Positions 40,920 to 49,988 are shown, numbered from the stretch's first letter. The stretch: 64,000 nt of DNA from JAWWOL01 sp033851545 (GCA_033851545.1 JAWWOO010000066.1:1-64000), one strand, 5' to 3'. Notes: generated by a model from the sequence alone, not told the origin. Translations and numbers: made by a program.

Positions 40920-41953
40920 TGAGCTCGACCCTGGATCAGCGCACAGCGCCGACAGAAGGGCCACCGCCTGCGGCCCCGGTGACCATGGCGGCCGCGTTGA
41001 ACCGGGCGCTTGCAGATGCCCTGGAGCAAGATGCGCGCGTCCTGGTCTTTGGCGAAGACGTCGGCGCGTTGGGTGGTGTGTTCCGCGTCACCGAAGGTCT
41101 CGCCGCGCGGTTCGGCGATGAGCGGGTGTTCGACACACCGGTCGCCGAAGCCGGAATCGTGGGCACCGCCATCGGGATGGCCATGAATGGGCTCAGGCCT
41201 GTGGTGGAAATGCAGTTCGACGCATTTGCCTATCCGGCCTTCGAGCAGATTACCAGTCACCTCGCCAAGCTCCACAACCGCACGAGGGGCCGGATAGAGC
41301 TGCCGATTGTCGTGCGCATCCCGTACGGAGGCGGTATCGGGGGAGTGGAGCACCACTGTGACTCGTCGGAGGCCTACTACACGCACACCGCGGGACTGAG
41401 GGTGGTGACGCCAGGGTCACCCAGGGACGCGTACACCCTCCTGCGTCAGGCGATCGACAGTCCGGACCCGGTCATTTTTCTGGAGCCCAAGAGACGCTAC
41501 TGGTCCAAGGAGAGCGGCCCACTCGATCTCGCCGGGCCGGCGATCGATTCGGCGGTGGTCCGTCGACCGGGTAATGACGTGACCCTCATCAGCTACGGAG
41601 GGACCACGGCGACGGCTCTGCAGGCCGCCGAGGCCGGCCTCGAGGAGGGGTGGGACATCGAGGTGATCGACCTCCGCAGCCTTTCGCCCTTCGACGACGC
41701 TCTGGTGGCAGAGTCGGTCCGGCGTACTGGAAGGGCCGTCATCGTGCACGAGGCCGCGGGCTTCGGGGGTTACGGCGCCGAGATCGCGGCCCGCCTCACC
41801 GAGCAGTGCTTCCATTTCCTCGAGGCCCCGATCCTGCGGGTCGCCGGCTTCGACATTCCGTACCCTCCGCCAAAGCTCGAGGAGCACCACCTGCCCAACG
41901 TTGACCGGATCCTCGACGCGGTCGCGCGACTTCAGTGGGACGACGATGTCTGA
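40919..41953 (+). CDS. 2-oxoacid dehydrogenase E1 component, beta subunit
   Basis: This is a 344-residue E1beta subunit. Signatures are ALEQDARVLVFGEDVG, FDTPVAEAGIVGTAIGMAMN, EMQFDAFAYPAFEQI and LRSLSPFDDALV. It forms the alpha2beta2 E1 with the upstream subunit and docks on E2. The GTG overlaps the alpha stop by one base. Its end overlaps the E2 gene by 8 bp. Confidence 0.93.
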   Translation: MSSTLDQRTAPTEGPPPAAPVTMAAALNRALADALEQDARVLVFGEDVGALGGVFRVTEGLAARFGDERVFDTPVAEAGIVGTAIGMAMNGLRPVVEMQFDAFAYPAFEQITSHLAKLHNRTRGRIELPIVVRIPYGGGIGGVEHHCDSSEAYYTHTAGLRVVTPGSPRDAYTLLRQAIDSPDPVIFLEPKRRYWSKESGPLDLAGPAIDSAVVRRPGNDVTLISYGGTTATALQAAEAGLEEGWDIEVIDLRSLSPFDDALVAESVRRTGRAVIVHEAAGFGGYGAEIAARLTEQCFHFLEAPILRVAGFDIPYPPPKLEEHHLPNVDRILDAVARLQWDDDV

Positions 41954-43256
41954 CTTCCTCCTCCCCGACCTGGGTGAGGGTCTCACCGAGGCCGAGATCA
42001 TCGCCTGGCACGTGAAGGTGGGCGACCCGGTTGTCGTCGACCAGATAGTCGTCGACGTGGAGACCGCCAAGGCGGCAGTCGAGGTTCCGGTGCCCTTCGC
42101 CGGAGTGGTGACCGCGCTCCACGCGCAAGCAGGTGACGTCGTGGATGTCGGCAAGCCTCTGATCAGCGTCGACCAGACGGTTGTCGAGACCCGGCCGGCC
42201 CAACCCGTTCGCGAACCAGGCGTGGTCTTCCCAACGCCGACGGACGACAGCCAGGACGCCGAACCGAGCGGCAGCGTCCTGATCGGCTATGGGACCTCAG
42301 TGCGCCAGAGCCGACGGCCGAGACGGAGCAGGCGCAACCTGTCAGCGCCCGCAGACCCAGCCGTCGTCCGAGCAGCGGGTCCGGTGGTGGTCGTCTCGCC
42401 CCTCGTTCGCAGCTTGGCCCGCAATGCCGCGGTGAACCTCTCCAGCGTGCAGGGCACCGGGTCCGGTGGCCTTGTCCGCCGGCGCGATGTCGAAGAGGCG
42501 ATCCGTGAACGCGATCTGGCGCCCGGACCGGCACAGGTCACCGACTCCGAGCCCGGCGCCCCGGTCGAGGGCAGTCAGCGGGTCAAGATGACGGGGATGC
42601 GCAAGGCCGTAGCCGAAAAGCTCAGCCGGTCCCGTCGCGAGATCCCCGAGGCCACTGTCTGGGTGGAGGTCGATGCGACGGAGCTGCTTGCCGCCCGCGC
42701 CGTCCTCCGTGCGCGAGAGCCGACCGAGCCGATGGGGTTGATGGCGTTGGTCGCCCGCTTCGCGGTCCTGGGGCTGGCCCGCTTCCCCGAGCTGAATGCC
42801 CGCATTGACGGGGATGAGATCGTCTTCAGCAGCTCTGTGCACCTGGGCTTCGCCGCGCAGACCGAGCGCGGTTTGGTCGTGCCCGTCGTGCGAGATGCGC
42901 ATCGTTTGTCCACCCGCAAGCTCGCTGGGTCCATCCACACATTGGCGGCTGCTGCACGGGCCGGTGTGATCAGCCCGGCACAGCTGACCGGAGGCACCTT
43001 CACCGTGAACAACTACGGGGTGTTCGGGGTGGATGGTTCGGCCGCCATCATCAATCACCCCGAGGTCGCGATCCTCGGGCTCGGCCGGGTGGTCGAGCGT
43101 CCGTGGGTGGTGGCCGGCGAGATTGTCATTCGCAGTGTGAGCCAGCTGACCTTGGCTTTCGACCACCGTGTTTGCGATGGCGCGACAGCAGGTGGATTCC
43201 TGCGGTTCGTGGCTGACTGTGTCGAGTCTCCCGTCGTGGCGCTTGGGGAGGCCTGA
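41946..43256 (+). CDS. 2-oxoacid dehydrogenase E2, dihydrolipoyl acyltransferase
   Basis: This is a 436-residue E2. The single N-terminal lipoyl domain (about 1-78) carries the lipoylated Lys in DVETAKAAVEVP. An E1/E3-binding domain lies at about 150-190 (VVSPLVRSLARNAAVNLSSV, GSGGLVRRRDVEEAI). The C-terminal catalytic domain (about 210-436) has FTVNNYGVFGVD and the active-site FDHRVCDGA, matching the HxxxDG pattern. It transfers the acyl group to CoA. No E3 gene is in the window, so a dihydrolipoamide dehydrogenase from elsewhere must serve the complex. Confidence 0.93.
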   Translation: MSDFLLPDLGEGLTEAEIIAWHVKVGDPVVVDQIVVDVETAKAAVEVPVPFAGVVTALHAQAGDVVDVGKPLISVDQTVVETRPAQPVREPGVVFPTPTDDSQDAEPSGSVLIGYGTSVRQSRRPRRSRRNLSAPADPAVVRAAGPVVVVSPLVRSLARNAAVNLSSVQGTGSGGLVRRRDVEEAIRERDLAPGPAQVTDSEPGAPVEGSQRVKMTGMRKAVAEKLSRSRREIPEATVWVEVDATELLAARAVLRAREPTEPMGLMALVARFAVLGLARFPELNARIDGDEIVFSSSVHLGFAAQTERGLVVPVVRDAHRLSTRKLAGSIHTLAAAARAGVISPAQLTGGTFTVNNYGVFGVDGSAAIINHPEVAILGLGRVVERPWVVAGEIVIRSVSQLTLAFDHRVCDGATAGGFLRFVADCVESPVVALGEA

Positions 43257-43270
43257 TGGACTAGCCATCG

Positions 43271-43711
43271 TTATCGGTTCGGCAGGTCCTCGAAAATCAG
43301 CAGGGTGCGGGTGGCCAGGACACCCGGAACTGCCTGCAAGCTGTCGAGAACCAGCCTGCGAAGGGCTTCGTTGTCCTTGGTGCGGACGAGCAACATGACG
43401 TCGACGTCACCACCGACGAGGGCCATGTGCTTGACCTCCGGAATCTGGCGTAGTTGCTGCGTCAGATCGCGCCAGGAATTCTGTCGCACGGTGAGCTGTA
43501 CGTAGGCCGATGTTCCCAGGCCACTGCGAACCGGGTCGACGATCGCCGTGAAACCGACGAGGACGTGCAGGTCCTTCAACCGCTCCAGCCGGCTGTACGC
43601 GTTGGCCCGTGACACGTTGACGAGCTCGGCGAGGGCTCGGACGGAGATTCGGCCGTCGTTGGTCAGCTCCTCCAGCATGCGCCTGTCGGTTGCATCCAGT
43701 TCGTCACTCAT
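43271..43711 (-). CDS. Lrp/AsnC-family transcriptional regulator
   Basis: This is a 146-residue regulator with an N-terminal helix-turn-helix (about 5-55; LDATDRRMLEELTNDGRISV, LVNVSRANAYSRLERLK) and a C-terminal RAM ligand domain (about 65-140; VKHMALVGGDVDVMLLVR). It is convergent with the E2 gene, 14 bp apart, and divergent from paaH across about 180 bp. Lrp/AsnC proteins next to branched-chain 2-oxoacid dehydrogenase genes commonly respond to branched-chain amino acids, so it probably controls the upstream three-gene operon. Confidence 0.9.
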   Translation of the reverse strand: MSDELDATDRRMLEELTNDGRISVRALAELVNVSRANAYSRLERLKDLHVLVGFTAIVDPVRSGLGTSAYVQLTVRQNSWRDLTQQLRQIPEVKHMALVGGDVDVMLLVRTKDNEALRRLVLDSLQAVPGVLATRTLLIFEDLPNR

Positions 43712-43893
43712 GCTGCAACATCACCTTCTGGGAGATCGCTGGGGGAACGACATACGGCTCTGTCTGATCGGTCTACAGCACCGATCGTCTCCTGTCGACG
43801 GCTGAGAGGTATCAATGCGCCATCTGTGGGCCATAGTTTGCGGACAACGAACCCCGGGAGGGTCGGTGCTCAACTCAGCGGCTTCGGGACCAC

Positions 43894-45432
43894 GTGGCTG
43901 ACGTGCGGGTCAGCGCTGGGTCCGCTGTCGGCATAGTCGGCGCAGGGACCATGGGAGCCGGTATCGCCCAGGTGGCGGCACTCGCCGGCCACGTGGTGCT
44001 GCTGTTCGATGCAGAACCCGGACAAGCACTCGAATCGGTCGAACGGGTACGGACCCGCGTGGACCGCCTCTCGGCGCAGAACAGGGTTGACGCCTCGACG
44101 GCTTCCGCCGCCTGCGCCAACCTGTCCGCTGCCGGAGCTGTCGGTGACTTGGCGGGTTGCCGGCTCGTGATCGAGGCCGCGGCAGAGGCGCTCGACGTGA
44201 AGCAGGACATCTTTCGGGCCCTGGAGAACGTCGTGAGCGACGACTGTGTTCTGGCCACCAACACTTCCTCCCTCTCGGTCACCGCCATTGCGAAAACCCT
44301 GCGCCGACCGCAGCGCCTTGTTGGTATGCATTTCTTCAACCCGGCCACAGCCATGGAGCTGGTGGAGGTTGTCTCCGGTCTCGCGACCGACCCGAAGGTA
44401 GCCGGCGTTGTTGCCGACATCGCGACGGCATGGGGTAAGACGCCCGTGCGCGTGACCTCGACGCCGGGTTTCGTGGTGAACCGCGTGGCGCGCCCCTTCT
44501 ACGGTGAGGGGCTGCGGGCCCTGGAGGAGCGGGCAGCTGATCCAGCCACCATCGACGCGGTTCTCCGGGAGGCCGGCGGCTTCCGGATGGGCCCGCTGGA
44601 GCTGACCGACCTCATCGGCCAGGACGTCAACCTGGCGGTGACGCGATCGGTCTGGGAACTCTTCGGCCAGGACCCGCGTTTCACGCCTTCCATTGCTCAG
44701 CAGGCGTTGGTCGACGCCGGTCGGCTCGGCCGCAAGACCGGTCGCGGCTTCTACCGGTACGGCGACGACGCACAGCCGGAGGTTCCCGCCACCGCGGCGC
44801 CGGCGCCTGCTCCTCACCAGGTGACCGTCGCCGGAGACTGGGGGCCCTGGCTGCCGCTCTGGGAGCGGCTTCGCCGAGCCGGAGTCGAGGTCCTCGAAGG
44901 GGACACGCGCGACAGCGAGGCGCCGTTCGCGGAACTGGCCGGCGGTGCCTTGCTCGTGCCGAGCGACGGCCGGACAGCGACCGAACGCGCTAGCCTCGCG
45001 CGGGTCCCTGTCGTGGTCGTGGACCTTGCCTTCGACCCGCTCGAGGCGACGCGGTTCGCCATTGCGGCAGCGGACGGCTGGCCGTCGGCTGCGACCACTC
45101 ACGCGGTTGGCCTGCTCCAGGCGACAGGGGCAACGGTCAGCGTCATCGACGACCTGCCCGGGCTGCTCGTGGCTCGTACCGTCGCCATGCTCGTCAACCA
45201 GGCCGTCGACTGCGTGGCCCTCGGTGTAGCCTCCGCGGCCGACGTCGACACCGCCATGCGGCTGGGGGCGGCCTACCCGATCGGCCCGCTGGAATGGGGC
45301 GCTCGGCTGGGCGCCGGCCGGGTGACCTCGATCCTGGATGCCCTGGATCGGGCCTATCCTGGCGGTCGCTACCGGGTCTGCCCCGCGCTGCGGCGCAGCA
45401 CCCTCTCGGGCAGGAGCCTGCGTGAGATCTGA
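43894..45432 (+). CDS. paaH: 3-hydroxyacyl-CoA dehydrogenase of phenylacetate degradation
   Basis: This is a 512-residue enzyme. The NAD-binding fold has GIVGAGTMGAGIAQVAALAG (about 12-31). The catalytic region includes TNTSSLSVTAIA and RLVGMHFFNPATAMELVEVV, where the His lies. GFVVNRVARPFYGEGLRAL opens the first C-terminal domain, and a second, shorter copy follows after residue 400 (VARTVAMLVNQAVDCVALGV). The two-domain C terminus and length fit PaaH-type 3-hydroxyadipyl-CoA dehydrogenase. It is followed by the thiolase and by paaR-paaA. No PaaR-like site was seen in the region before it. Confidence 0.87.
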   Translation: MADVRVSAGSAVGIVGAGTMGAGIAQVAALAGHVVLLFDAEPGQALESVERVRTRVDRLSAQNRVDASTASAACANLSAAGAVGDLAGCRLVIEAAAEALDVKQDIFRALENVVSDDCVLATNTSSLSVTAIAKTLRRPQRLVGMHFFNPATAMELVEVVSGLATDPKVAGVVADIATAWGKTPVRVTSTPGFVVNRVARPFYGEGLRALEERAADPATIDAVLREAGGFRMGPLELTDLIGQDVNLAVTRSVWELFGQDPRFTPSIAQQALVDAGRLGRKTGRGFYRYGDDAQPEVPATAAPAPAPHQVTVAGDWGPWLPLWERLRRAGVEVLEGDTRDSEAPFAELAGGALLVPSDGRTATERASLARVPVVVVDLAFDPLEATRFAIAAADGWPSAATTHAVGLLQATGATVSVIDDLPGLLVARTVAMLVNQAVDCVALGVASAADVDTAMRLGAAYPIGPLEWGARLGAGRVTSILDALDRAYPGGRYRVCPALRRSTLSGRSLREI

Positions 45433-45483
45433 CCCGAACGACCGCGCCCTCGTCCCTCGTCCACACCGTCGATCGGAGCGCTG

Positions 45484-46692
45484 ATGTCCACCGCCTTCCT
45501 GGTGACAGGGGTCCGTACGCCGATCGGGCGCTACGGCGGCGCCCTGGCCTCCGTCCGCCCCGACGACCTCGCTGCCCACGTGCTGCGCACCTTGACCGAT
45601 CGGCTGCCCTCGGTGGACTGGGGGGCGCTCGACGACGTCCTTCTTGGTTGTGCCAACCAGGCCGGTGAGGACAACCGCAACGTGGCGCGGATGGCGACGC
45701 TGATCGCCGGCCTGCCGGTGGAGGTCCCCGGCAGCACGATCAACCGGCTCTGCGGCTCCGGCATGGACGCGCTGGGCACCGCCGCTCGCGCCATCCGCGC
45801 AGGGGAGGCCGACCTCATGATCGCCGGAGGGGTGGAGAGCATGAGTCGGGCCCCGTTCGTGGTGCCGAAGGCCGAGACGGCCTACTCCCGGGCCGCCAAG
45901 ATGGCCGACACCACCATGGGATGGCGTTTCGCCAACCCCCGGATGGAAGAGCTGTACGGGACCGACGCGATGACCGGGACCGCCGAGAACGTCGCACGGG
46001 ACTTCGTTGTCGGCCGCGAGGACCAGGACGCCTTCGCCCTCCGCTCGCAGGAGCGGGCAGCCAAGGCGCTCGCGGACGGGCGACTGGCCCGGGAGATCGT
46101 GCCCGTGTCCGTAGCCCAGCGCAAGGGCGACCCGGTGGTCGTCGAGCGGGACGAGCATCCGCGCGAATCCTCGCGGGAGGCGCTGGCCCGGTTGCGGCCG
46201 CTGTTCGCCGGGGGCAGCGTGACCGCCGGCAACTCCTCGGGCATCAACGACGGCGCCTGCGCCGTGCTCGTCGCCTCCGGCAGTGCTGTCGAACGCTACG
46301 GGCTGACGCCGCTGGCCCGCATCACCGGGATGGCCGCAGCCGGCGTGCCGCCGCGCATCATGGGGATCGGGCCGGTTCCCGCCACTCGGCGGCTTCTCGG
46401 GCGAGCCGGACTGGACGTTGCTGACGTGGACCTGTTCGAGCTGAATGAGGCGTTCGCCTCGCAGGCGCTGGCCGTACTCCGCGAGCTGGGGCTGCCGGAC
46501 GACGCAGAACACGTCAACCGCAACGGTGGGGCGATCGCGCTGGGTCATCCCCTGGGCATGACGGGGGCCCGGCTCGGGTTGTCCGCCGCCATCGACCTGG
46601 CCGACCGTACGGGCGCGGGTGCCCGGCGAGCGGTGGCCACGATGTGCATCGGAGTCGGTCAGGGCATCGCGCTGCTGCTGGAGAGCGTCTAA
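45484..46692 (+). CDS. paaJ: 3-oxoadipyl-CoA/3-oxo-5,6-dehydrosuberyl-CoA thiolase
   Basis: This is a 402-residue thiolase. The nucleophile Cys90 is in NRLCGSGMDALG; GGVESMSRAPFVVPKAE, NEAFASQALAVL, GGAIALGHPLGMTGARL and CIGVGQGIALL complete the signature. The GGVESMSRAPFV form is typical of PcaF/PaaJ thiolases. In the paa pathway it acts on both beta-oxidation-like cleavages. It lies 51 bp after paaH and is convergent with paaR. Its sequence differs clearly from the ketone-body thiolase at the start of the window. Confidence 0.9.
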   Translation: MSTAFLVTGVRTPIGRYGGALASVRPDDLAAHVLRTLTDRLPSVDWGALDDVLLGCANQAGEDNRNVARMATLIAGLPVEVPGSTINRLCGSGMDALGTAARAIRAGEADLMIAGGVESMSRAPFVVPKAETAYSRAAKMADTTMGWRFANPRMEELYGTDAMTGTAENVARDFVVGREDQDAFALRSQERAAKALADGRLAREIVPVSVAQRKGDPVVVERDEHPRESSREALARLRPLFAGGSVTAGNSSGINDGACAVLVASGSAVERYGLTPLARITGMAAAGVPPRIMGIGPVPATRRLLGRAGLDVADVDLFELNEAFASQALAVLRELGLPDDAEHVNRNGGAIALGHPLGMTGARLGLSAAIDLADRTGAGARRAVATMCIGVGQGIALLLESV

Positions 46693-46704
46693 GGTCGGCG
46701 GACC

Positions 46705-47403
46705 TCAGCCGCGGCGCGCCTGCAACCCGCCCAGCGCCAGCTCCACGACGGCGTGGACGATGTCCTCGTCCGAGGTGGTCCGGGCGTCAGGTGCTCGGGG
46801 CTCGGTGGCCCGCGAGTCGGGCCGGTACCACTGGGTGAGTGAGTTGACCATGCCGAAGAGCAGCCGGGTCACCAGGCGTGGATCGATGTCGCTCCGGATC
46901 TCCCTCGCGTCTGCGGCCGCCTGGACCAGCGTCGCGAGGCGGGCGTCGAAAGCGCGCCGCTGGGCAATCGCCTCCCGCTCGACCTCGGTGTTGCCCCGGA
47001 GGCGGAGCAACAGGGTGACGTACGGGAGCTCGGCGAGCAGCACCTCGGTAGTCCGTCTCAGCACCTTTTCCAGCCGCTCCACCGGCCGGCCGACGTCCTG
47101 CTCGTCCTCATCCATCACGGCGGACAGCGCGTCGAGCGCTCGATGGACGGCGAGCCGCAGCAGCTGCTCCTTGCCGCTCACGTGGTGGTAGAAGGTGGAC
47201 TTCGTCAGCCCGCTGGCACGGGCGAGGTCCTCCATGCTGGCCGCCTCGTAGCCGCGTTCGTTGAACACCCGGGCGACGACCTCGACCAGGTCGTCCTGGG
47301 TGTAGCGGGCGGGGCGTCCGCGTGCCGCCCGCTCGGCCGGCACTCCGTCCTGTCCGCCTGCCGTGAGCGTGCCCGTTGACATGGGTTCAGTGTGCCCTAT
47401 CAT
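46705..47403 (-). CDS. paaR: TetR-family repressor of the paa genes
   Basis: This is a 232-residue TetR protein. The helix-turn-helix (about 40-80) contains MEDLARASGLTKSTFYHHVS. The C-terminal domain would bind phenylacetyl-CoA, if it acts like the characterised PaaR proteins. It is divergent from paaA over 53 bp, and a palindrome matching the known Thermus PaaR motif lies in that gap. The ATG at the far end lacks a ribosome site and lies next to the operator; an ATG seven codons later (MSTGTLTAGG) is an alternative start. Assignment rests on context plus operator, since TetR sequences alone do not reveal the ligand. Confidence 0.83.
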   Translation of the reverse strand: MIGHTEPMSTGTLTAGGQDGVPAERAARGRPARYTQDDLVEVVARVFNERGYEAASMEDLARASGLTKSTFYHHVSGKEQLLRLAVHRALDALSAVMDEDEQDVGRPVERLEKVLRRTTEVLLAELPYVTLLLRLRGNTEVEREAIAQRRAFDARLATLVQAAADAREIRSDIDPRLVTRLLFGMVNSLTQWYRPDSRATEPRAPDARTTSDEDIVHAVVELALGGLQARRG

Positions 47404-47408
47404 GAGTT

Positions 47409-47424
47409 AACGAACGTTCGTTCG
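47409..47424. promoter_or_regulatory. PaaR operator
   Basis: AACGAACGTTCGTT (47409-47422) is a perfect 14-bp palindrome, and CGAACGTTCGTTCG (47411-47424) matches CNAACGNNCGTTNG exactly. The latter is the motif reported for Thermus thermophilus PaaR, as I recall it. It lies 6 bp from the paaR ATG and 33 bp from the paaA GTG, so one bound dimer could block both promoters. Confidence 0.7.
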
Positions 47425-47456
47425 GGAACTCCGAACCGTACGAGAGGGAGGTCGCG

Positions 47457-48446
47457 GTGTACGGCAACGGCGAAACGATCGAGTCCCCCACGCTGGACGC
47501 GCCGGCCGGTCTGCAGGAGCGATTCGACCGGATCATCGCCGAGGACGAGCGCATCGAGCCGCGTGACTGGATGCCTGACGGATACCGGAGGACGCTCATC
47601 CGGCAGATCGCCCAGCACGCCCACTCCGAGATCATCGGCATGCAGCCGGAAGGCAACTGGATCACCCGCGCGCCGAGCCTGCGCCGCAAGGCCATCCTGC
47701 TCGCCAAGGTCCAGGACGAGGCGGGCCACGGCCTCTATCTCTACTCGGCGGCCGAGACGCTCGGCGTCGACCGCGAGGACCTGCTCGACCAGCTCCACGC
47801 GGGCAAGCAGAAGTATTCGAGCATCTTCAACTACCCCACGCTCAGCTGGGCCGACATGGGCGCCATCGGCTGGCTCGTCGACGGTGCAGCGATCATGAAC
47901 CAGGTGCCGCTCTGCCGGTGCTCCTACGGCCCGTACGCCCGGGCGATGGTCCGCGTGTGCAAGGAGGAGTCGTTCCACCAGAGGCAGGGCTTCGAGATCC
48001 TCTTCACCCTTTCCCACGGGACGACTGCCCAGAAGGCGATGGCACAGGACGCGGTGAACAGGTTCTGGTGGCCGTCCCTGATGATGTTCGGACCTCCGGA
48101 CACCGACTCGCCCAACTCCGCGCAGTCCACCGCCTGGGGCATCAAGCGGTTCAGCAACGACGAGCTGCGCCAGCGGTTCGTCGACATGGCCGTGCCGCAG
48201 GCCGAGTCCCTCGAGCTGTCGTTGCCTGATCCCGATCTGCGCTGGAATGCCGACCGGGGCCGCTACGACTTCGGGGCCGTCGACTGGGACGAGCTCACCC
48301 GGGTGATCAAGGGAGACGGACCTTGTAACGCCCAGCGGATGGAGCGCCGTCGCGCGGCCCATGACGACGGAGCCTGGGTCCGCGAGGCCGCACAGGCCTA
48401 TGCCCGCAAGCAGGCGAGCCGCACAGCAGCGAAGCCAGCGGCATGA
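47457..48446 (+). CDS. paaA: phenylacetyl-CoA 1,2-epoxidase subunit A (catalytic)
   Basis: This is a 329-residue diiron oxygenase subunit of the normal PaaA length. Carboxylate and His ligands are in QDEAGHGLYLYSAAETLG and CKEESFHQRQGFEI; the N-terminal segment IGMQPEGNWITRAP is also conserved. With PaaC it forms the catalytic core that epoxidises phenylacetyl-CoA with O2. The GTG (MYGNGE) has GGGAGG upstream. It heads paaABCDE, with every junction overlapping by 1-4 bp. Confidence 0.95.
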   Translation: MYGNGETIESPTLDAPAGLQERFDRIIAEDERIEPRDWMPDGYRRTLIRQIAQHAHSEIIGMQPEGNWITRAPSLRRKAILLAKVQDEAGHGLYLYSAAETLGVDREDLLDQLHAGKQKYSSIFNYPTLSWADMGAIGWLVDGAAIMNQVPLCRCSYGPYARAMVRVCKEESFHQRQGFEILFTLSHGTTAQKAMAQDAVNRFWWPSLMMFGPPDTDSPNSAQSTAWGIKRFSNDELRQRFVDMAVPQAESLELSLPDPDLRWNADRGRYDFGAVDWDELTRVIKGDGPCNAQRMERRRAAHDDGAWVREAAQAYARKQASRTAAKPAA

Positions 48447-48727
48447 GTACGGGATGGCCGCTGTGGGAGGTGTTCGTCCGCGCCAGGCGCGGGCTCGCCC
48501 ACCAGCACGTCGGCAGCCTGCACGCTCCTGATGCCGAGATGGCGCTGCGCAACGCGCGTGACGTCTACACCCGCCGGGGCGAAGGCGTGTCGCTGTGGGT
48601 GGTGGCCTCCGCGGACATCGCCGCGTCGAGCCCGGATGAGAAGGACCCGTTCTTCGAGCCGGCCATGGACAAGGCCTACCGGCACCCGACGTTCTACGAC
48701 GTGCCCGAGGGAGTTGCCCACCTGTGA
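48443..48727 (+). CDS. paaB: phenylacetyl-CoA epoxidase subunit B
   Basis: This is a 94-residue small subunit that bridges PaaAC units. Diagnostic segments are WPLWEVFVRARRGLAHQHVG, LHAPDAEMALRNARDVYTRR, EGVSLWVVAS and FYDVPEGVAHL. The ATG overlaps the paaA TGA, and the stop overlaps the paaC start. Confidence 0.95.
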   Translation: MSTGWPLWEVFVRARRGLAHQHVGSLHAPDAEMALRNARDVYTRRGEGVSLWVVASADIAASSPDEKDPFFEPAMDKAYRHPTFYDVPEGVAHL

Positions 48728-49497
48728 GTGACTCGCCAACGGGCACCTCGTCACCGACCGCCCTCTCCACGTACGCGATCGGGTTGGGCGACGACGCGCT
48801 GATCCTCGCCCAGCGGCTGGGCGAGTGGATAACCTACGCCCCGCAGATCGAGGAGGACGTCGCCCTCGGCAACATCGCGCTGGACCTGCTGGGTCAGGCG
48901 CGCACTCTGCTGAGCTATGCCGGAAAGGTCGAGGGCGCCGGCCGCGACGAGGACGACCTTGCCTTTCTCCGCGACGAGCGTGCCTTCCGCAACGTGTGGC
49001 TGGTCGAGATCCCCAACGGCGACTTCGCCGTCACGATGGCCCGGCAGCTGCTGTTCTCGGCCTACCAGTGCGAGCTGTACGCCGGGCTTGAGGACTCCGT
49101 CGACCCGACCCTGGCCGGGCTGGCAGCCAAGGCGGTCAAGGAGGTCTACTACCACCGCGACCATGCCACCCAGTGGGTGCGCCGGCTCGGTGACGGCACG
49201 GACGAGTCCCATGCCCGCATGCAGGCGGCGCTGGACCGCGCCTGGCCCTATGTCGACGAGCTGTTCGATACCGACGATGCCGCAGCGGCGCTGCCGGGCG
49301 TCGCGGTCGACCCTGCCTCACTTCGGCCCGCTTGGACCGCGTACGTCGAGAAGGCCCTGGCCGAGGCCACCTTGACCCGGCCCGAGCCGACCTGGCGCTC
49401 GCGCGGTGGAAGGACCGGCTACCACAGCGAGAACCTCGGACATCTGCTGCCCGAGATGCAAGCCCTGCACCGGGCACATCCCGGAGCAACCTGGTGA
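48724..49497 (+). CDS. paaC: phenylacetyl-CoA epoxidase subunit C (structural)
   Basis: This is a 257-residue ferritin-like partner of PaaA that lacks a working diiron site in characterised relatives. Signatures are YAIGLGDDALILAQRLGEW, EDVALGNIALDLLGQARTLL and EVYYHRDHATQWVRRLGDGT. The GTG start overlaps the paaB stop (GTGA). The C terminus GYHSENLGHLLPEMQALHR is typical. Confidence 0.95.
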   Translation: MSDSPTGTSSPTALSTYAIGLGDDALILAQRLGEWITYAPQIEEDVALGNIALDLLGQARTLLSYAGKVEGAGRDEDDLAFLRDERAFRNVWLVEIPNGDFAVTMARQLLFSAYQCELYAGLEDSVDPTLAGLAAKAVKEVYYHRDHATQWVRRLGDGTDESHARMQAALDRAWPYVDELFDTDDAAAALPGVAVDPASLRPAWTAYVEKALAEATLTRPEPTWRSRGGRTGYHSENLGHLLPEMQALHRAHPGATW

Positions 49498-49988
49498 GCG
49501 CCGCTGCTGCAGGGCGGGTGTCAGAACTGCTGGCGGTGGCCGGTTCGGTTCCTGACCCGGAGATCCCGGTGCTGACCCTGGAGGACCTCGGCATCCTGCG
49601 CGCCGTGGAGATCAGCTCCGACGGGACGGTCCGGGTGACTCTCACGCCGACCTACACGGGGTGCCCGGCAACCGAGGTCATCGCCGCGGACGTCGAGGCC
49701 GCCCTGCACTCTGCCGGTGCCGACCGGGTGTCCATCCGTACCGTGCTGTCCCCGGCATGGACGACTGACTGGATAACCGAGGCCGGTCACCGCAAGCTGC
49801 TCGAGTACGGCATCGCGCCGCCCGGTGCTTGCCACTCGGGGCCGGTCGCGCTCACGCTGTCGGTGCGGTGCCCGCAATGCGGCTCGAGCCGGACCCGTGA
49901 ACTCAGCCGGTTCGGTTCCACCCCGTGCAAGTCGCTCTGGTCGTGCTTGTCGTGCCTGGAGCCGTTCGACTCGTTCAAGGCGATCTGA
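49494..49988 (+). CDS. paaD: phenylacetyl-CoA epoxidase maturation protein PaaD
   Basis: This is a 164-residue protein with an N-terminal MIP18/DUF59 domain (VPDPEIPVLTLEDLGILRAV, TPTYTGCPATEVI). A C-terminal zinc-ribbon-like part has four cysteines in CPQCGS and CLSC plus an extra Cys in TPCKS. It is thought to assist iron-sulfur or diiron assembly for the epoxidase. The GTG overlaps the paaC stop; the frame open upstream is inside paaC and not coding. The TGA overlaps the paaE ATG by one base. Confidence 0.93.
   Translation: MSAAAAGRVSELLAVAGSVPDPEIPVLTLEDLGILRAVEISSDGTVRVTLTPTYTGCPATEVIAADVEAALHSAGADRVSIRTVLSPAWTTDWITEAGHRKLLEYGIAPPGACHSGPVALTLSVRCPQCGSSRTRELSRFGSTPCKSLWSCLSCLEPFDSFKAI

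Noticed and set aside
43870..46548. 892-codon open frame antisense to paaH and paaJ
   Set aside because: It spans two recognised genes on the other strand and has no domain; a GC-rich codon-position artefact.
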